From an uncultured Klebsiella sp. (lineage in GTDB: Bacteria; Pseudomonadota; Gammaproteobacteria; Enterobacterales; Enterobacteriaceae), in the NCBI GenBank assembly GCA_902490055.1, contig CABUCP010000142.1:1-7716 (forward strand): a stretch of DNA of 7,716 nucleotides. The letters are read 5' to 3'. Of this stretch, positions 1 to 6,192 are shown in pieces (the first letter of the stretch is position 1; every line of letters begins with the position of its first letter). The translations under genes were made by a program, and so were the position numbers. Under the pieces are notes generated by a model. That model did not search any database and was not told the DNA's origin. It saw only the letters and a program-made list of their open reading frames with translations.

Positions 1-2
1 AT

Positions 3-221
3 GTAAAATCAATTAGTGTAAAAAGTCGCAATGTTGCGATAAAAAAGTTGTTTTGGATCACAGAAACGGGTACATATAGCCGCGAACTGTTTCCGCAAGG
101 CAACTATAAAGTTCTGGATAATAAGCCGTTAACCCTGGCCCCGTGCGGGTGTAAGCGTTTTCGGCGCCGTGGCAGGACTATTTGTCAACAATGTGTTAAT
201 ATTGATGTAAATTTATTGTGA
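3..221 (+). CDS. Possible small four-cysteine protein (5' end uncertain or outside window)
   Basis: This frame is open from the window edge to a TGA at 219-221, 72 codons without a stop, and is not recognised as a known family. No ATG or GTG lies in it. The only common start visible is TTG at 48-50, which would give 57 residues but has no good Shine-Dalgarno, so the real start may lie upstream of the window. Counting from that TTG, the chain has an aromatic and polar N-terminal half, a Leu-Phe-Pro turn, then Pro-Cys-Gly-Cys, a very basic stretch (Lys and several Arg) and Cys-Gln-Gln-Cys. The pattern is C-x-C-x10-C-x2-C with cysteines at 33, 35, 46 and 49. That spacing would suit a small zinc knuckle (inference). 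It ends 25 bases before the yejG start on the same strand, so co-transcription is possible. Codon use is less GC-rich at third positions than in the yej genes. It could be a chance frame or a gene remnant. Confidence 0.33.
   Translation, partial: VKSISVKSRNVAIKKLFWITETGTYSRELFPQGNYKVLDNKPLTLAPCGCKRFRRRGRTICQQCVNIDVNLL
26..39. repeat. Perfect inverted repeat TCGCAATGTTGCGA
   Basis: Six-base arms (TCGCAA / TTGCGA) flank a two-base centre; as a hairpin it would be a five-base stem with a four-base loop. A-rich tracts lie on both sides, so on the minus strand the repeat is followed by C and five T residues and could act as a weak terminator for leftward transcripts. It could equally be an operator. 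The arms share TCGCA...TGCGA with the palindrome before yejA. Confidence 0.4.
182..211 (+). promoter_or_regulatory. Candidate sigma70 promoter for yejG
   Basis: A -35-like TTGTCA (182-187, five of six consensus bases) and a -10-like TGTAAA (206-211, four of six) are separated by 18 bases in a locally AT-rich stretch. Transcription would start near 218 and leave a leader of about 30 bases before yejG. An alternative -10, TAATAT at 197-202, has no good -35. The promoter would lie inside the 3' end of the possible small frame at 3-221. It is a visual match only. Confidence 0.33.
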
Positions 222-240
222 AGCCTTTTGCTTCCGGGGA
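220..240 (+). promoter_or_regulatory. yejG ribosome binding site with adjacent small hairpin
   Basis: GGGGA (236-240) lies six bases before the GTG at 247 and supports that start. Immediately upstream, GAAGC (220-224) can pair with GCTTC (230-234) across a five-base loop. The hairpin ends directly before the Shine-Dalgarno. Such a short stem is probably weak, so any effect on translation is speculative. Confidence 0.5.
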
Positions 241-246
241 AACCAA

Positions 247-591
247 GTGAATACACAGCAACTCTCTATCGTACACCGACTGCCGCAGAGCTATCGCTGG
301 CTGGCCGGTTTTGCGGGTTCAAGAGTTGAACCGATTCCGCAAAACGGCGCGCAGGGCGAAAATAGCCTGGTGGCGTTAAAATTGCTTAGTCCGGACGGCG
401 ATAACGCGTGGCCGGTGATGCGCACGCTGAGCCAGGCGCTGAGCGATATCGAAGTGGATTGTTCTATCCTTGAGTGTGAAGGGGAACCGTGCCTGTTCGT
501 GAACATGCAGGATGAATTCGCCGCGACCTGCCGCCTGAAGAACTTTGGCGTCGCGATTGCCGAGCCATTTTCCGGCAACAATCCTTTCTGA
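247..591 (+). CDS. yejG: YejG family protein, function unknown
   Basis: This is a 114-residue protein, the same length as E. coli YejG, and it is recognised from near-identical stretches such as the [10 protein letters not shown] segment (47-55) and the Asn-Pro-Phe C-terminus. The start is GTG at 247, chosen because a good GGGGA ribosome site precedes it and an in-frame stop lies at 208-210. There is no signal peptide or membrane segment, so it should be cytosolic. Four cysteines sit at 72, 77, 82 and 95; as I recall the E. coli protein, all four are conserved. That suggests a structural or metal role, but no function follows from the sequence. It has its own orientation, converging on yejF, and so is not part of the yejABEF transcript despite the name. 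Identity is near certain; activity is unknown. Confidence 0.96.
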   Translation: MNTQQLSIVHRLPQSYRWLAGFAGSRVEPIPQNGAQGENSLVALKLLSPDGDNAWPVMRTLSQALSDIEVDCSILECEGEPCLFVNMQDEFAATCRLKNFGVAIAEPFSGNNPF

Positions 592-597
592 CCGTCA
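589..597. other. Convergent stop-codon junction yejG/yejF
   Basis: The yejG TGA (589-591) and the yejF TGA (complement of 595-597) are separated by three bases, so the junction reads TGAC-C-GTCA, a nine-base palindrome containing both stops. No GC-rich hairpin with a T tract is visible here on either strand. Transcripts from both sides therefore probably run into the opposing gene before ending. Confidence 0.8.
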
Positions 598-2184
598 GCT
601 TAACGCCAATAGCTGGCGGGTATATTCCTGTTGCGGCGCCGTGAACACGCGTTCGCATTCGCCCTGCTCGACGACCTCTCCCTGCCGCAGCACCATCACC
701 TGATGACAGAGCGTGCGCACAACGCGTAAATCGTGGCTGATAAACAGATAGGCCAGCTGATGCTTTTGCTGCAACGTTTTCAGCAGCGTCAGGATCTGCG
801 CCTGCACTGTTTTATCCAGCGATGAGGTGGGCTCGTCCAGTACGATAAGCTGTGGTTTGACGATCAGCGCTCGGGCAATGGCGATCCGCTGGCGCTGGCC
901 GCCGGAAAATTCCGCCGGATAGCGCTGTCGCGTACCAGGATCCAAACCGACCTCTTGCATCACCTGTATCACCGCTTGCTCGCGTTCAGCAGGCATCAGC
1001 GCCGGCTGGTGGACGCGCAGCCCTTCCTCAATTATCTGCAGTACGCTCAGACGCGGGTTGAGCGACGAGTTCGGATCCTGAAATACCACCTGAATACGGC
1101 GGCGCAGCGGCAACATCTGGCGGCGATTACGCCCCTGGATAGACTCGCCGGCAAACTGCATTTCACCGCTGGAGTCAATCAGGCGCAGCAGCGCCAGCCC
1201 GGTGGTGCTCTTGCCAGAACCGGATTCACCGACCAGCCCCAGCGTTTCTCCCGCCCGCAGCGTAAAACTCAAATGGTTAACCACCCGATGATGATCGACC
1301 ACCCGGCGTAGGATCCCTTTACGGATCGGAAAGGCGACGTTGAGATCGCGCGCCTGCAGCAAAATGGGCGCATCGGCGGCTAACGGCACCGGTTGTCCGG
1401 CCGGTTCGCTGTCCAGCAGGCGGCGGGTATAGGGATGCTGTGGCGATTGGAACAGCGGCTGACAGCCGTTTTGCTCGACGCAGCGGCCGTTTTGCATGAC
1501 CGCCACCCGGTCGGCAAGCTGGCGGACGATACTCAGGTTGTGAGTGATAAACAGCATGCTCATGTTGAGCTCGCGCTTGAGTTCGCGCAGCAGCTGCAGG
1601 ATTTGCGCCTGTACCGACACGTCCAGCGCGGTCGTCGGCTCATCGGCGATTAGCAGCTCGGGGCGAGTCAGTAGCGCCATGGCGATCATCACCCGCTGGC
1701 GTTCACCGCCGGAAAGCTGGTGCGGGTAGTCGGTAAGACGCCGCGAGGCGTTGCGGATCCCCACCCGATCCAGACAATCGAGGATTTCGCCGCGCGCCGC
1801 CTCTTTGCGCATGCCGCGATGCAGTGAGAGTACCTCATACAGCTGTTTTTCCAGATTGTGCAGCGGATTAAGCGACACCATCGGCTCCTGAAAAATCATT
1901 GCGATGCGGTTGCCGCGGATCCCGCGCAGGGTTCGTTCGTCGGCGTGCAGCAGTGATTGGCCGTGGAAACGGATATCGCCGCTGGGATAACTAACCGGCG
2001 GCGAGGGCAGCAGGCGTAATACCGAGAGCGCGGAGACGCTTTTGCCGGATCCGGATTCTCCGACCAGCGCCAGCGTTTCCCCCGTTGCAATTTGTAGCGT
2101 CAGGTTGCTTATTACGTTCTGGCTTCCACCCTGTTGACGAAAGGCAATAGAGAGGTCGTCAATGTCTAATAACGGCTGGCTCAT
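595..2184 (-). CDS. yejF: Peptide ABC importer, fused double ATPase subunit YejF
   Basis: YejF powers the Yej oligopeptide importer at the cytoplasmic face of the inner membrane. Starting at the ATG at 2184 the protein has 529 residues, the same as E. coli YejF. Two complete nucleotide-binding domains follow one another. The first has Walker A at 42-49, Q-loop Gln99, signature LSGGE at 157-161, Walker B Asp181-Glu182 and switch His215. The second has Walker A at 319-327, Gln369, SGGQ at 427-430, Asp450-Glu451 and His484. Each ends in the Pro-x-x-x-Tyr-Thr-x-x-Leu-Leu type tail typical of oligopeptide ATPases. All catalytic residues are present, so both sites should hydrolyse ATP. The frame could extend to an ATG at 2232, but that would overlap yejE by 47 bases with an unconserved extension. 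The chosen start lies one base after the yejE stop, with an AAGG ribosome site nine bases upstream. Confidence 0.97.
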   Translation of the reverse strand: MSQPLLDIDDLSIAFRQQGGSQNVISNLTLQIATGETLALVGESGSGKSVSALSVLRLLPSPPVSYPSGDIRFHGQSLLHADERTLRGIRGNRIAMIFQEPMVSLNPLHNLEKQLYEVLSLHRGMRKEAARGEILDCLDRVGIRNASRRLTDYPHQLSGGERQRVMIAMALLTRPELLIADEPTTALDVSVQAQILQLLRELKRELNMSMLFITHNLSIVRQLADRVAVMQNGRCVEQNGCQPLFQSPQHPYTRRLLDSEPAGQPVPLAADAPILLQARDLNVAFPIRKGILRRVVDHHRVVNHLSFTLRAGETLGLVGESGSGKSTTGLALLRLIDSSGEMQFAGESIQGRNRRQMLPLRRRIQVVFQDPNSSLNPRLSVLQIIEEGLRVHQPALMPAEREQAVIQVMQEVGLDPGTRQRYPAEFSGGQRQRIAIARALIVKPQLIVLDEPTSSLDKTVQAQILTLLKTLQQKHQLAYLFISHDLRVVRTLCHQVMVLRQGEVVEQGECERVFTAPQQEYTRQLLALS

Positions 2185-2185
2185 G

Positions 2186-3211
2186 TTATACCGCCTTACT
2201 GGGGTCGAAGGCATCGCGGACCGCTTCGCCAATAAAAATCAGCAGCGTCAGCAACACCCCCACCGATAAAAAAGCCGCCATGCCGAGCCACGGCGCCTGA
2301 AGATTATTTTTGCCCTGTAGCAGCAGTTCGCCCAGCGAAGGCGAGCCCAGCGGCAGCCCGAAGCCGAGAAAATCGAGCGACGTCAGGGTGGTTATCGAAC
2401 TGCAGAGGATAAACGGCAGGAAGGTGAGGGTAGCGACCATTGCATTCGGCAGCATGTGGCGCAGGATAATATGGCGATCGCTGACCCCCAGCGCCTGGGC
2501 GGCGCGAATATAATCGTAGTTGCGGGTGCGCAGAAATTCGGCGCGGACCACGCCGACCAGCGTCATCCAGCCAAATAAAACGGTAATCGCCAGCAGCCAC
2601 CAGAAATCGGGCTGTACTACGCTCGACAGCAGAATGATTAAAAACAGCGTCGGCATCCCGGACCAGACTTCGATAAAGCGCTGTCCCCAGAGGTCGAGCT
2701 TCCCGCCATAGTAACCCTGTAGCGCGCCGGCGAGGACGCCAAGTACGCTGGAAAAGAGCGTCAGCAGCAGGCCGAATAATAACGAGATCCGCGCGCCATA
2801 GAGAATACGTGCCAACACGTCGCCGCCGTTCGCATCGGTGCCCAACCAGTTATGCTTTGACGGCGGTGAAGGGAAGGGAGCCTCGGTGGCGAAATTAATC
2901 GTGGTGGCGCCAAAACGCACCGGCGCCCACAGCACCCAACCGTTCTCCGCTAGCCGTTTTTGCAGCCACGGATCCTGATAGTCGGCTGCAGTGGCGAAAT
3001 CGCCGCCAAAGGTGGTTTCACTGTAGGTTTTCAGCGCCGGGACGTACAGACTACCGCGATACTGCACTAACAGCGGCTTATCGTTGGCGATAAGCTCGGC
3101 GCACAGGCTGCAGATGAATAGCGCCAGAAATAGCCAAAGCGACCAGTAGCCGCGGCGGTTGTTGCGAAAACGCGCCCAGCGGGCCTGATTTACCGGAGAA
3201 AGAAATGACAT
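2186..3211 (-). CDS. yejE: Peptide ABC importer, permease YejE
   Basis: YejE is one of the two inner-membrane channel subunits that pass peptides delivered by YejA. It has 341 residues, equal to E. coli YejE. One membrane segment near residues 22-42 is followed by a long periplasmic stretch (about 45-140). That stretch contains the Trp-Leu-Gly-Thr-Asp...Gly-Gly-Asp-Val motif (122-132) seen in DppC/OppC-type permeases. A cluster of about five further helices runs to residue 330. The cytoplasmic EAA loop, which docks on the ATPase, is at about 236-256 (Arg-Ala-Ala-x-Ala-Leu-Gly...Leu-Pro-Asn). The ATG shares its A with the last base of the yejB stop (TAATG), and a GAGG ribosome site sits seven bases upstream inside yejB, so translation of the two permeases is likely coupled. 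Confidence 0.97.
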   Translation of the reverse strand: MSFLSPVNQARWARFRNNRRGYWSLWLFLALFICSLCAELIANDKPLLVQYRGSLYVPALKTYSETTFGGDFATAADYQDPWLQKRLAENGWVLWAPVRFGATTINFATEAPFPSPPSKHNWLGTDANGGDVLARILYGARISLLFGLLLTLFSSVLGVLAGALQGYYGGKLDLWGQRFIEVWSGMPTLFLIILLSSVVQPDFWWLLAITVLFGWMTLVGVVRAEFLRTRNYDYIRAAQALGVSDRHIILRHMLPNAMVATLTFLPFILCSSITTLTSLDFLGFGLPLGSPSLGELLLQGKNNLQAPWLGMAAFLSVGVLLTLLIFIGEAVRDAFDPSKAV

Positions 3212-4305
3212 TAGCGGCCCTCGAAATCGATACGCGGGTCGACCAGCGTATAGCTGACGTCGCTGACGATGTTTAGCAGCAGGCCAATCAGGGTGAAGAT
3301 GTAAAGGGTGCCGAACATCACCGGATAATCGCGGGAAACGGTGGCCTCATAGCCGAGCAGCCCCAGACCGTTAAGTGAGAACATTACCTCGATCAGCAGC
3401 GAACCGGTGAAAAACATGCTGATAAACGTAGCCGGAAAACCGGCGATCACCAGCAGCATGGCATTGCGGAACACGTGTTTCCACAGGATCTGTTTTTCAC
3501 CGACGCCTTTGGCGCGGGCGGTGACCACATACTGTTTGCGGATCTCATCAAGAAAGCTGTTTTTGGTTAACATCGTCAGCGCGGCAAAACCGCCGATCAC
3601 CGTCGCCAATACCGGTAAGGTAATGTGCCAGAGGTAGTCGACTATTTTTTGATACCACGGCAGGCTATCAAAATTAGCGGAGACCAGCCCGCGCAGCGGG
3701 AACAGGTCAAAATAGCTGCCGCCGGCGAAAATAACGATCAGTAAGATGGCGAACAGAAAGGCCGGGATGGCGTAGCCGATAATAATGAACGTGCTGCTCC
3801 AGACGTCGAAATGGCTGCCGTTACTGACGGCTTTACGGATCCCCAGCGGTATCGACACCAGATAGATAATCAGCGTGCTCCACAGGCCGAGGGTAATGGA
3901 CACCGGCAGGCTGTCTTTAATCAGCTGTAGCACCGAGGCGCTGCGAAACAGGCTATCGCCAAAATCAAAGCGCAGATAGTCGCCGAGCATCTTAAAGTAG
4001 CGTTCGTGGATCGGTTTATCGAAGCCGTAGCGCTGGGTGATTTCGGCAATCACTTCCGGGTCGAGACCGCGCCCGCCTCGGTAGTGGCCTTCACTGATGT
4101 TGCCTACCCCGGTCCGCGCGTGGCTGGCGCCCATGCCGCTATCGCCGGCACCGGGCATCCCGCTGCGATCGCCGAATTCGACGGCGGCAATGGCCTGATC
4201 GACCGGCCCGCCTGGGGCAATCTGCACAATAAAAAAGTTGATGGTGATGATGGCCCATAGCGTGGGGATCACCAGCAGCAGTCGGCGGAGCAGGTAGGCG
4301 CCCAT
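3211..4305 (-). CDS. yejB: Peptide ABC importer, permease YejB
   Basis: YejB is the partner inner-membrane permease of YejE. It has 364 residues, matching E. coli YejB, and begins with the Met-Gly-Ala-Tyr-Leu-(Leu/Ile)-Arg-Arg-Leu N-terminus typical of DppB/OppB-type permeases. A first membrane helix spans about 9-30, and five more lie between about 135 and 350. The EAA loop is at about 262-282 (Ala-Arg-Ala-Lys-Gly-Val...Phe-Arg-Asn-Ala). A glycine- and alanine-rich insert at about 45-82, ahead of the Leu-Asp-Pro-Glu segment, distinguishes YejB from the shorter DppB/OppB loop. It is also the region most changed from E. coli. The start follows the yejA stop after nine bases. The ribosome site TAAGGA overlaps that stop codon and lies six bases from the ATG. 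Confidence 0.97.
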   Translation of the reverse strand: MGAYLLRRLLLVIPTLWAIITINFFIVQIAPGGPVDQAIAAVEFGDRSGMPGAGDSGMGASHARTGVGNISEGHYRGGRGLDPEVIAEITQRYGFDKPIHERYFKMLGDYLRFDFGDSLFRSASVLQLIKDSLPVSITLGLWSTLIIYLVSIPLGIRKAVSNGSHFDVWSSTFIIIGYAIPAFLFAILLIVIFAGGSYFDLFPLRGLVSANFDSLPWYQKIVDYLWHITLPVLATVIGGFAALTMLTKNSFLDEIRKQYVVTARAKGVGEKQILWKHVFRNAMLLVIAGFPATFISMFFTGSLLIEVMFSLNGLGLLGYEATVSRDYPVMFGTLYIFTLIGLLLNIVSDVSYTLVDPRIDFEGR

Positions 4306-4311
4306 CTTTAA

Positions 4312-4317
4312 TCCTTA
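4312..4317 (-). promoter_or_regulatory. yejB ribosome binding site overlapping yejA stop
   Basis: On the minus strand TAAGGA contains the TAA stop of yejA and the AAGGA Shine-Dalgarno of yejB, six bases before the yejB ATG. Terminating ribosomes would sit on the next gene's binding site. This fits coupled synthesis of the binding protein and first permease. Confidence 0.7.
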
Positions 4318-6120
4318 ACGTCGGTCCGCGGGAAGTCTGGCAGCTTTGTTGACATCGTACCACCAGTCATCAAAGCCTGAGGAGTAAATGGGGCGGGTTT
4401 GCGGGAAGGAGAACTTGTCCCAGTACGCCGTCCGGTCCTGCGCCATATACCACATCGGCAGCATGTAATAGTTCCAGGTCAGCACGCGATCCAGCGCGCG
4501 GCCCAGCGGCAGCAGCTTCTGTTTGTTGCCCTGCCAGCGAACGATCTGCGCAATCAGATTATCGACTACCGGGCTCTGGACGCCGGGGGCGTTGTAGCTG
4601 GAGTTGATATAATCCGAGGCCCAGGAGATTTGCAGGTCGGTACCCGGCCAAGCCGTGGCGCGCCACAGGCTTGGCATCATATCGTAGTCGCGGCTACGTC
4701 GCCGGTTGCTGTATTGTGAGTTGTCCACCTGGCGGATATCCATCGTGATACCTAAACGCTGCAAGTTATGCTGGAACGGCAATACCCAACTGACGTTGCC
4801 GCCGGCGGGCAGCAGCAACTCAAAGCGCAGCGGTTTGCCGGTTTTGGCATTGACCCGCTGGCGGTTTTTGAGCACCCATCCCGCGTTGTTGAGGAGGGTA
4901 TCTGCTTTGAGTAAATTTGCGCGATCGAAACCGTCGCCACGGGAGACCGGCGGCTGATAGATCTGAGTAAAGACCTCCGGCGGCAGATCCTTTTTCATCG
5001 GCGCCAGCAGGATGAGCTCCGCGGCGTCGGGATAACCACGGGCGGCGTATTCTGTGTTCTGGAAATAGCTGTTGGCCCGGCTGTAGGCGCCGTAAAACAG
5101 CGTTTTATTCATCCATTCAAAATCAAATGCCAGGGTAATGGCCTCGCGCACCTGACGGTCGGCAAACACCGGACGCTGGATGTTAAACGCCAGCCATTGG
5201 GTATCCTGCGCCGAGGTATTAGCGTGCTCGTCTTTGATGATATAGCCGTTGCTAAAGTTGCGCCCGATATAGCGCGTGGCCCAGTTTTTCGCCGAGTTCT
5301 CTTCTCGTCGGTCGACGGCCCCGGCCTTAAAGGCTTCGAAGGCGACGTTATCGTCGAGATAGTAGTCGTAGCGGATGGTGTCGAAATTCCAGCGCCCGCG
5401 GTTGACCGGCAGGTCGGCGGCCCAGTAGTGCTTCACTCGCGAATAGACAATATATTGCCCCATTCGCCAGCTGCTGATGCGATAGGGGCCGCTGGCGAGC
5501 GGCGGTTTAGAAAGCGGATCGCTGAGCTTATGGTTACGCCAGAAGGTCTGCGGCATGACCGGCAGCGTCAGCAGGCTGAGCATGTTTTCTTTGCCCGGCT
5601 TGGCCAGTTCGATACGTACCGTCAGCGGGGCGATAGCTTTAACGGTGGTTCCTTTATAGACGAGGCGAAATTGCGGCACCCCTTCGGTCATAAATTTGTG
5701 GAAGGTGAAGGCGACGTCGTCGGCGGTAATCGGGCTGCCGTCATGAAAGCGGGCGCGCGGATTGATGGTAATCTCCATCCACGAGAAATCATCGGCATAG
5801 CGTGCGCGATCGGCGATCAGCGGGTAGTAGCTGCCCGGTTCATCGTCCGAAGTGGTAAACAGGGTGTCATACAGCGCGTCGGTACGCACGCCGGGGTTAC
5901 CGCGCAGGGCGTAGCGATTGAAATTGTCGAAGGTGCCGATGGCGGCCAGGGTGATAGCGCCGCCTTTTGGCGCGTCGGGGTTTACATACTCGAAGTGATG
6001 AAAGTCAACGGCGTACTTTGGCTCGCCGATAATAGCGAACGCGTTGCTTTCTTTGATGGTTTGCGCCTGGCTGCTGAGGCTAAATAAAGCCAGCAGCAGC
6101 AGGCTGATGCGCGCAAACAT
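4315..6120 (-). CDS. yejA: Periplasmic peptide-binding protein YejA
   Basis: YejA captures peptides in the periplasm and delivers them to YejB/YejE. In enterobacteria the system imports microcin C; relatives bind cell-wall peptides. It has 601 residues, within three of E. coli YejA as I recall it. A Sec signal peptide is clear: short basic start, Leu-rich core (7-14) and Ser-Gln-Ala cleavage site at 17-19. No lipobox cysteine follows, so the protein is soluble. The family-5 solute-binding fold shows as the Asn-Pro-Asp-Ala-Pro-Lys-Gly-Gly strand (47-54), Phe-His-Asp-Gly-Ser-Pro-Ile-Thr-Ala-Asp-Asp-Val (125-136) and Leu-Ala-Ser-Gly-Pro-Tyr (208-213). Residues 269-275 read VDRREEN; I recall FDLRMEN in E. 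coli, with the alternating D, R, E and N retained. The ribosome site AAAGGA (6134-6139) is 13 bases from the ATG, rather far, but the signal peptide fixes this start. The E. coli yejABEF mRNA is a reported target of the small RNA RydC; no pairing site was identified here. Confidence 0.97.
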   Translation of the reverse strand: MFARISLLLLALFSLSSQAQTIKESNAFAIIGEPKYAVDFHHFEYVNPDAPKGGAITLAAIGTFDNFNRYALRGNPGVRTDALYDTLFTTSDDEPGSYYPLIADRARYADDFSWMEITINPRARFHDGSPITADDVAFTFHKFMTEGVPQFRLVYKGTTVKAIAPLTVRIELAKPGKENMLSLLTLPVMPQTFWRNHKLSDPLSKPPLASGPYRISSWRMGQYIVYSRVKHYWAADLPVNRGRWNFDTIRYDYYLDDNVAFEAFKAGAVDRREENSAKNWATRYIGRNFSNGYIIKDEHANTSAQDTQWLAFNIQRPVFADRQVREAITLAFDFEWMNKTLFYGAYSRANSYFQNTEYAARGYPDAAELILLAPMKKDLPPEVFTQIYQPPVSRGDGFDRANLLKADTLLNNAGWVLKNRQRVNAKTGKPLRFELLLPAGGNVSWVLPFQHNLQRLGITMDIRQVDNSQYSNRRRSRDYDMMPSLWRATAWPGTDLQISWASDYINSSYNAPGVQSPVVDNLIAQIVRWQGNKQKLLPLGRALDRVLTWNYYMLPMWYMAQDRTAYWDKFSFPQTRPIYSSGFDDWWYDVNKAARLPADRR

Positions 6121-6159
6121 AGATGGAATATCATCCTTTGACCGTTAGCCCCAGTGATT

Positions 6160-6174
6160 TCGCATCATATGCGA
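6160..6174. repeat. Perfect inverted repeat overlapping the yejA -10 box
   Basis: On the + strand this reads TCGCAT-CAT-ATGCGA: six-base perfect arms around three bases. It lies three bases after the pdeN stop codon and encloses the predicted -10 box of the yejA promoter. No T tract follows on the minus strand, so it is a poor terminator candidate. Its position suits a repressor site, though no regulator can be named. Confidence 0.5.
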
Positions 6175-6192
6175 CCCTTAGCGGCTTGTGAA
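6164..6192 (-). promoter_or_regulatory. Candidate sigma70 promoter for yejABEF
   Basis: On the minus strand, TTCACA (6192-6187, five of six -35 bases) and TATGAT (6169-6164, five of six -10 bases) are separated by exactly 17 bases. Transcription would begin near 6157-6158, giving a leader of about 37 bases before the yejA ATG. The -35 lies in the last codons of pdeN and the -10 just beyond its stop. The operon may therefore have its own start as well as read-through from pdeN. Confidence 0.5.

Noticed and set aside
46..62. Possible CRP site before the small frame (TCACA half at 58-62)
   Set aside because: Only the right half matches; the left half at the required spacing (GTTGT) agrees at two of five positions.
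162..169. Eight-base palindrome CGGCGCCG
   Set aside because: It is too short and has no spacer or partner site; such GC palindromes are common by chance in this base composition.
604..618. Hairpin CGCCA-ATAGC-TGGCG as a yejG/yejF terminator
   Set aside because: It is within the last codons of yejF, has only five pairs, and no T tract follows on either strand.
955..1311. A 118-codon + strand frame inside yejF
   Set aside because: It overlaps the second ATPase domain of YejF, whose motifs are intact, and its translation looks like low-complexity shadow sequence.
2185..2232. Upstream ATG extending yejF by 16 residues
   Set aside because: The extension would overlap the 3' end of yejE and is not part of the family's usual 529-residue length; the ATG at 2184 has a suitable ribosome site.
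5197..6087. A 296-codon open frame on the + strand, antisense to yejA
   Set aside because: It lies entirely within the clear yejA gene, shows no recognisable domain, and long antisense frames are expected opposite GC-rich coding sequence with strong codon bias.
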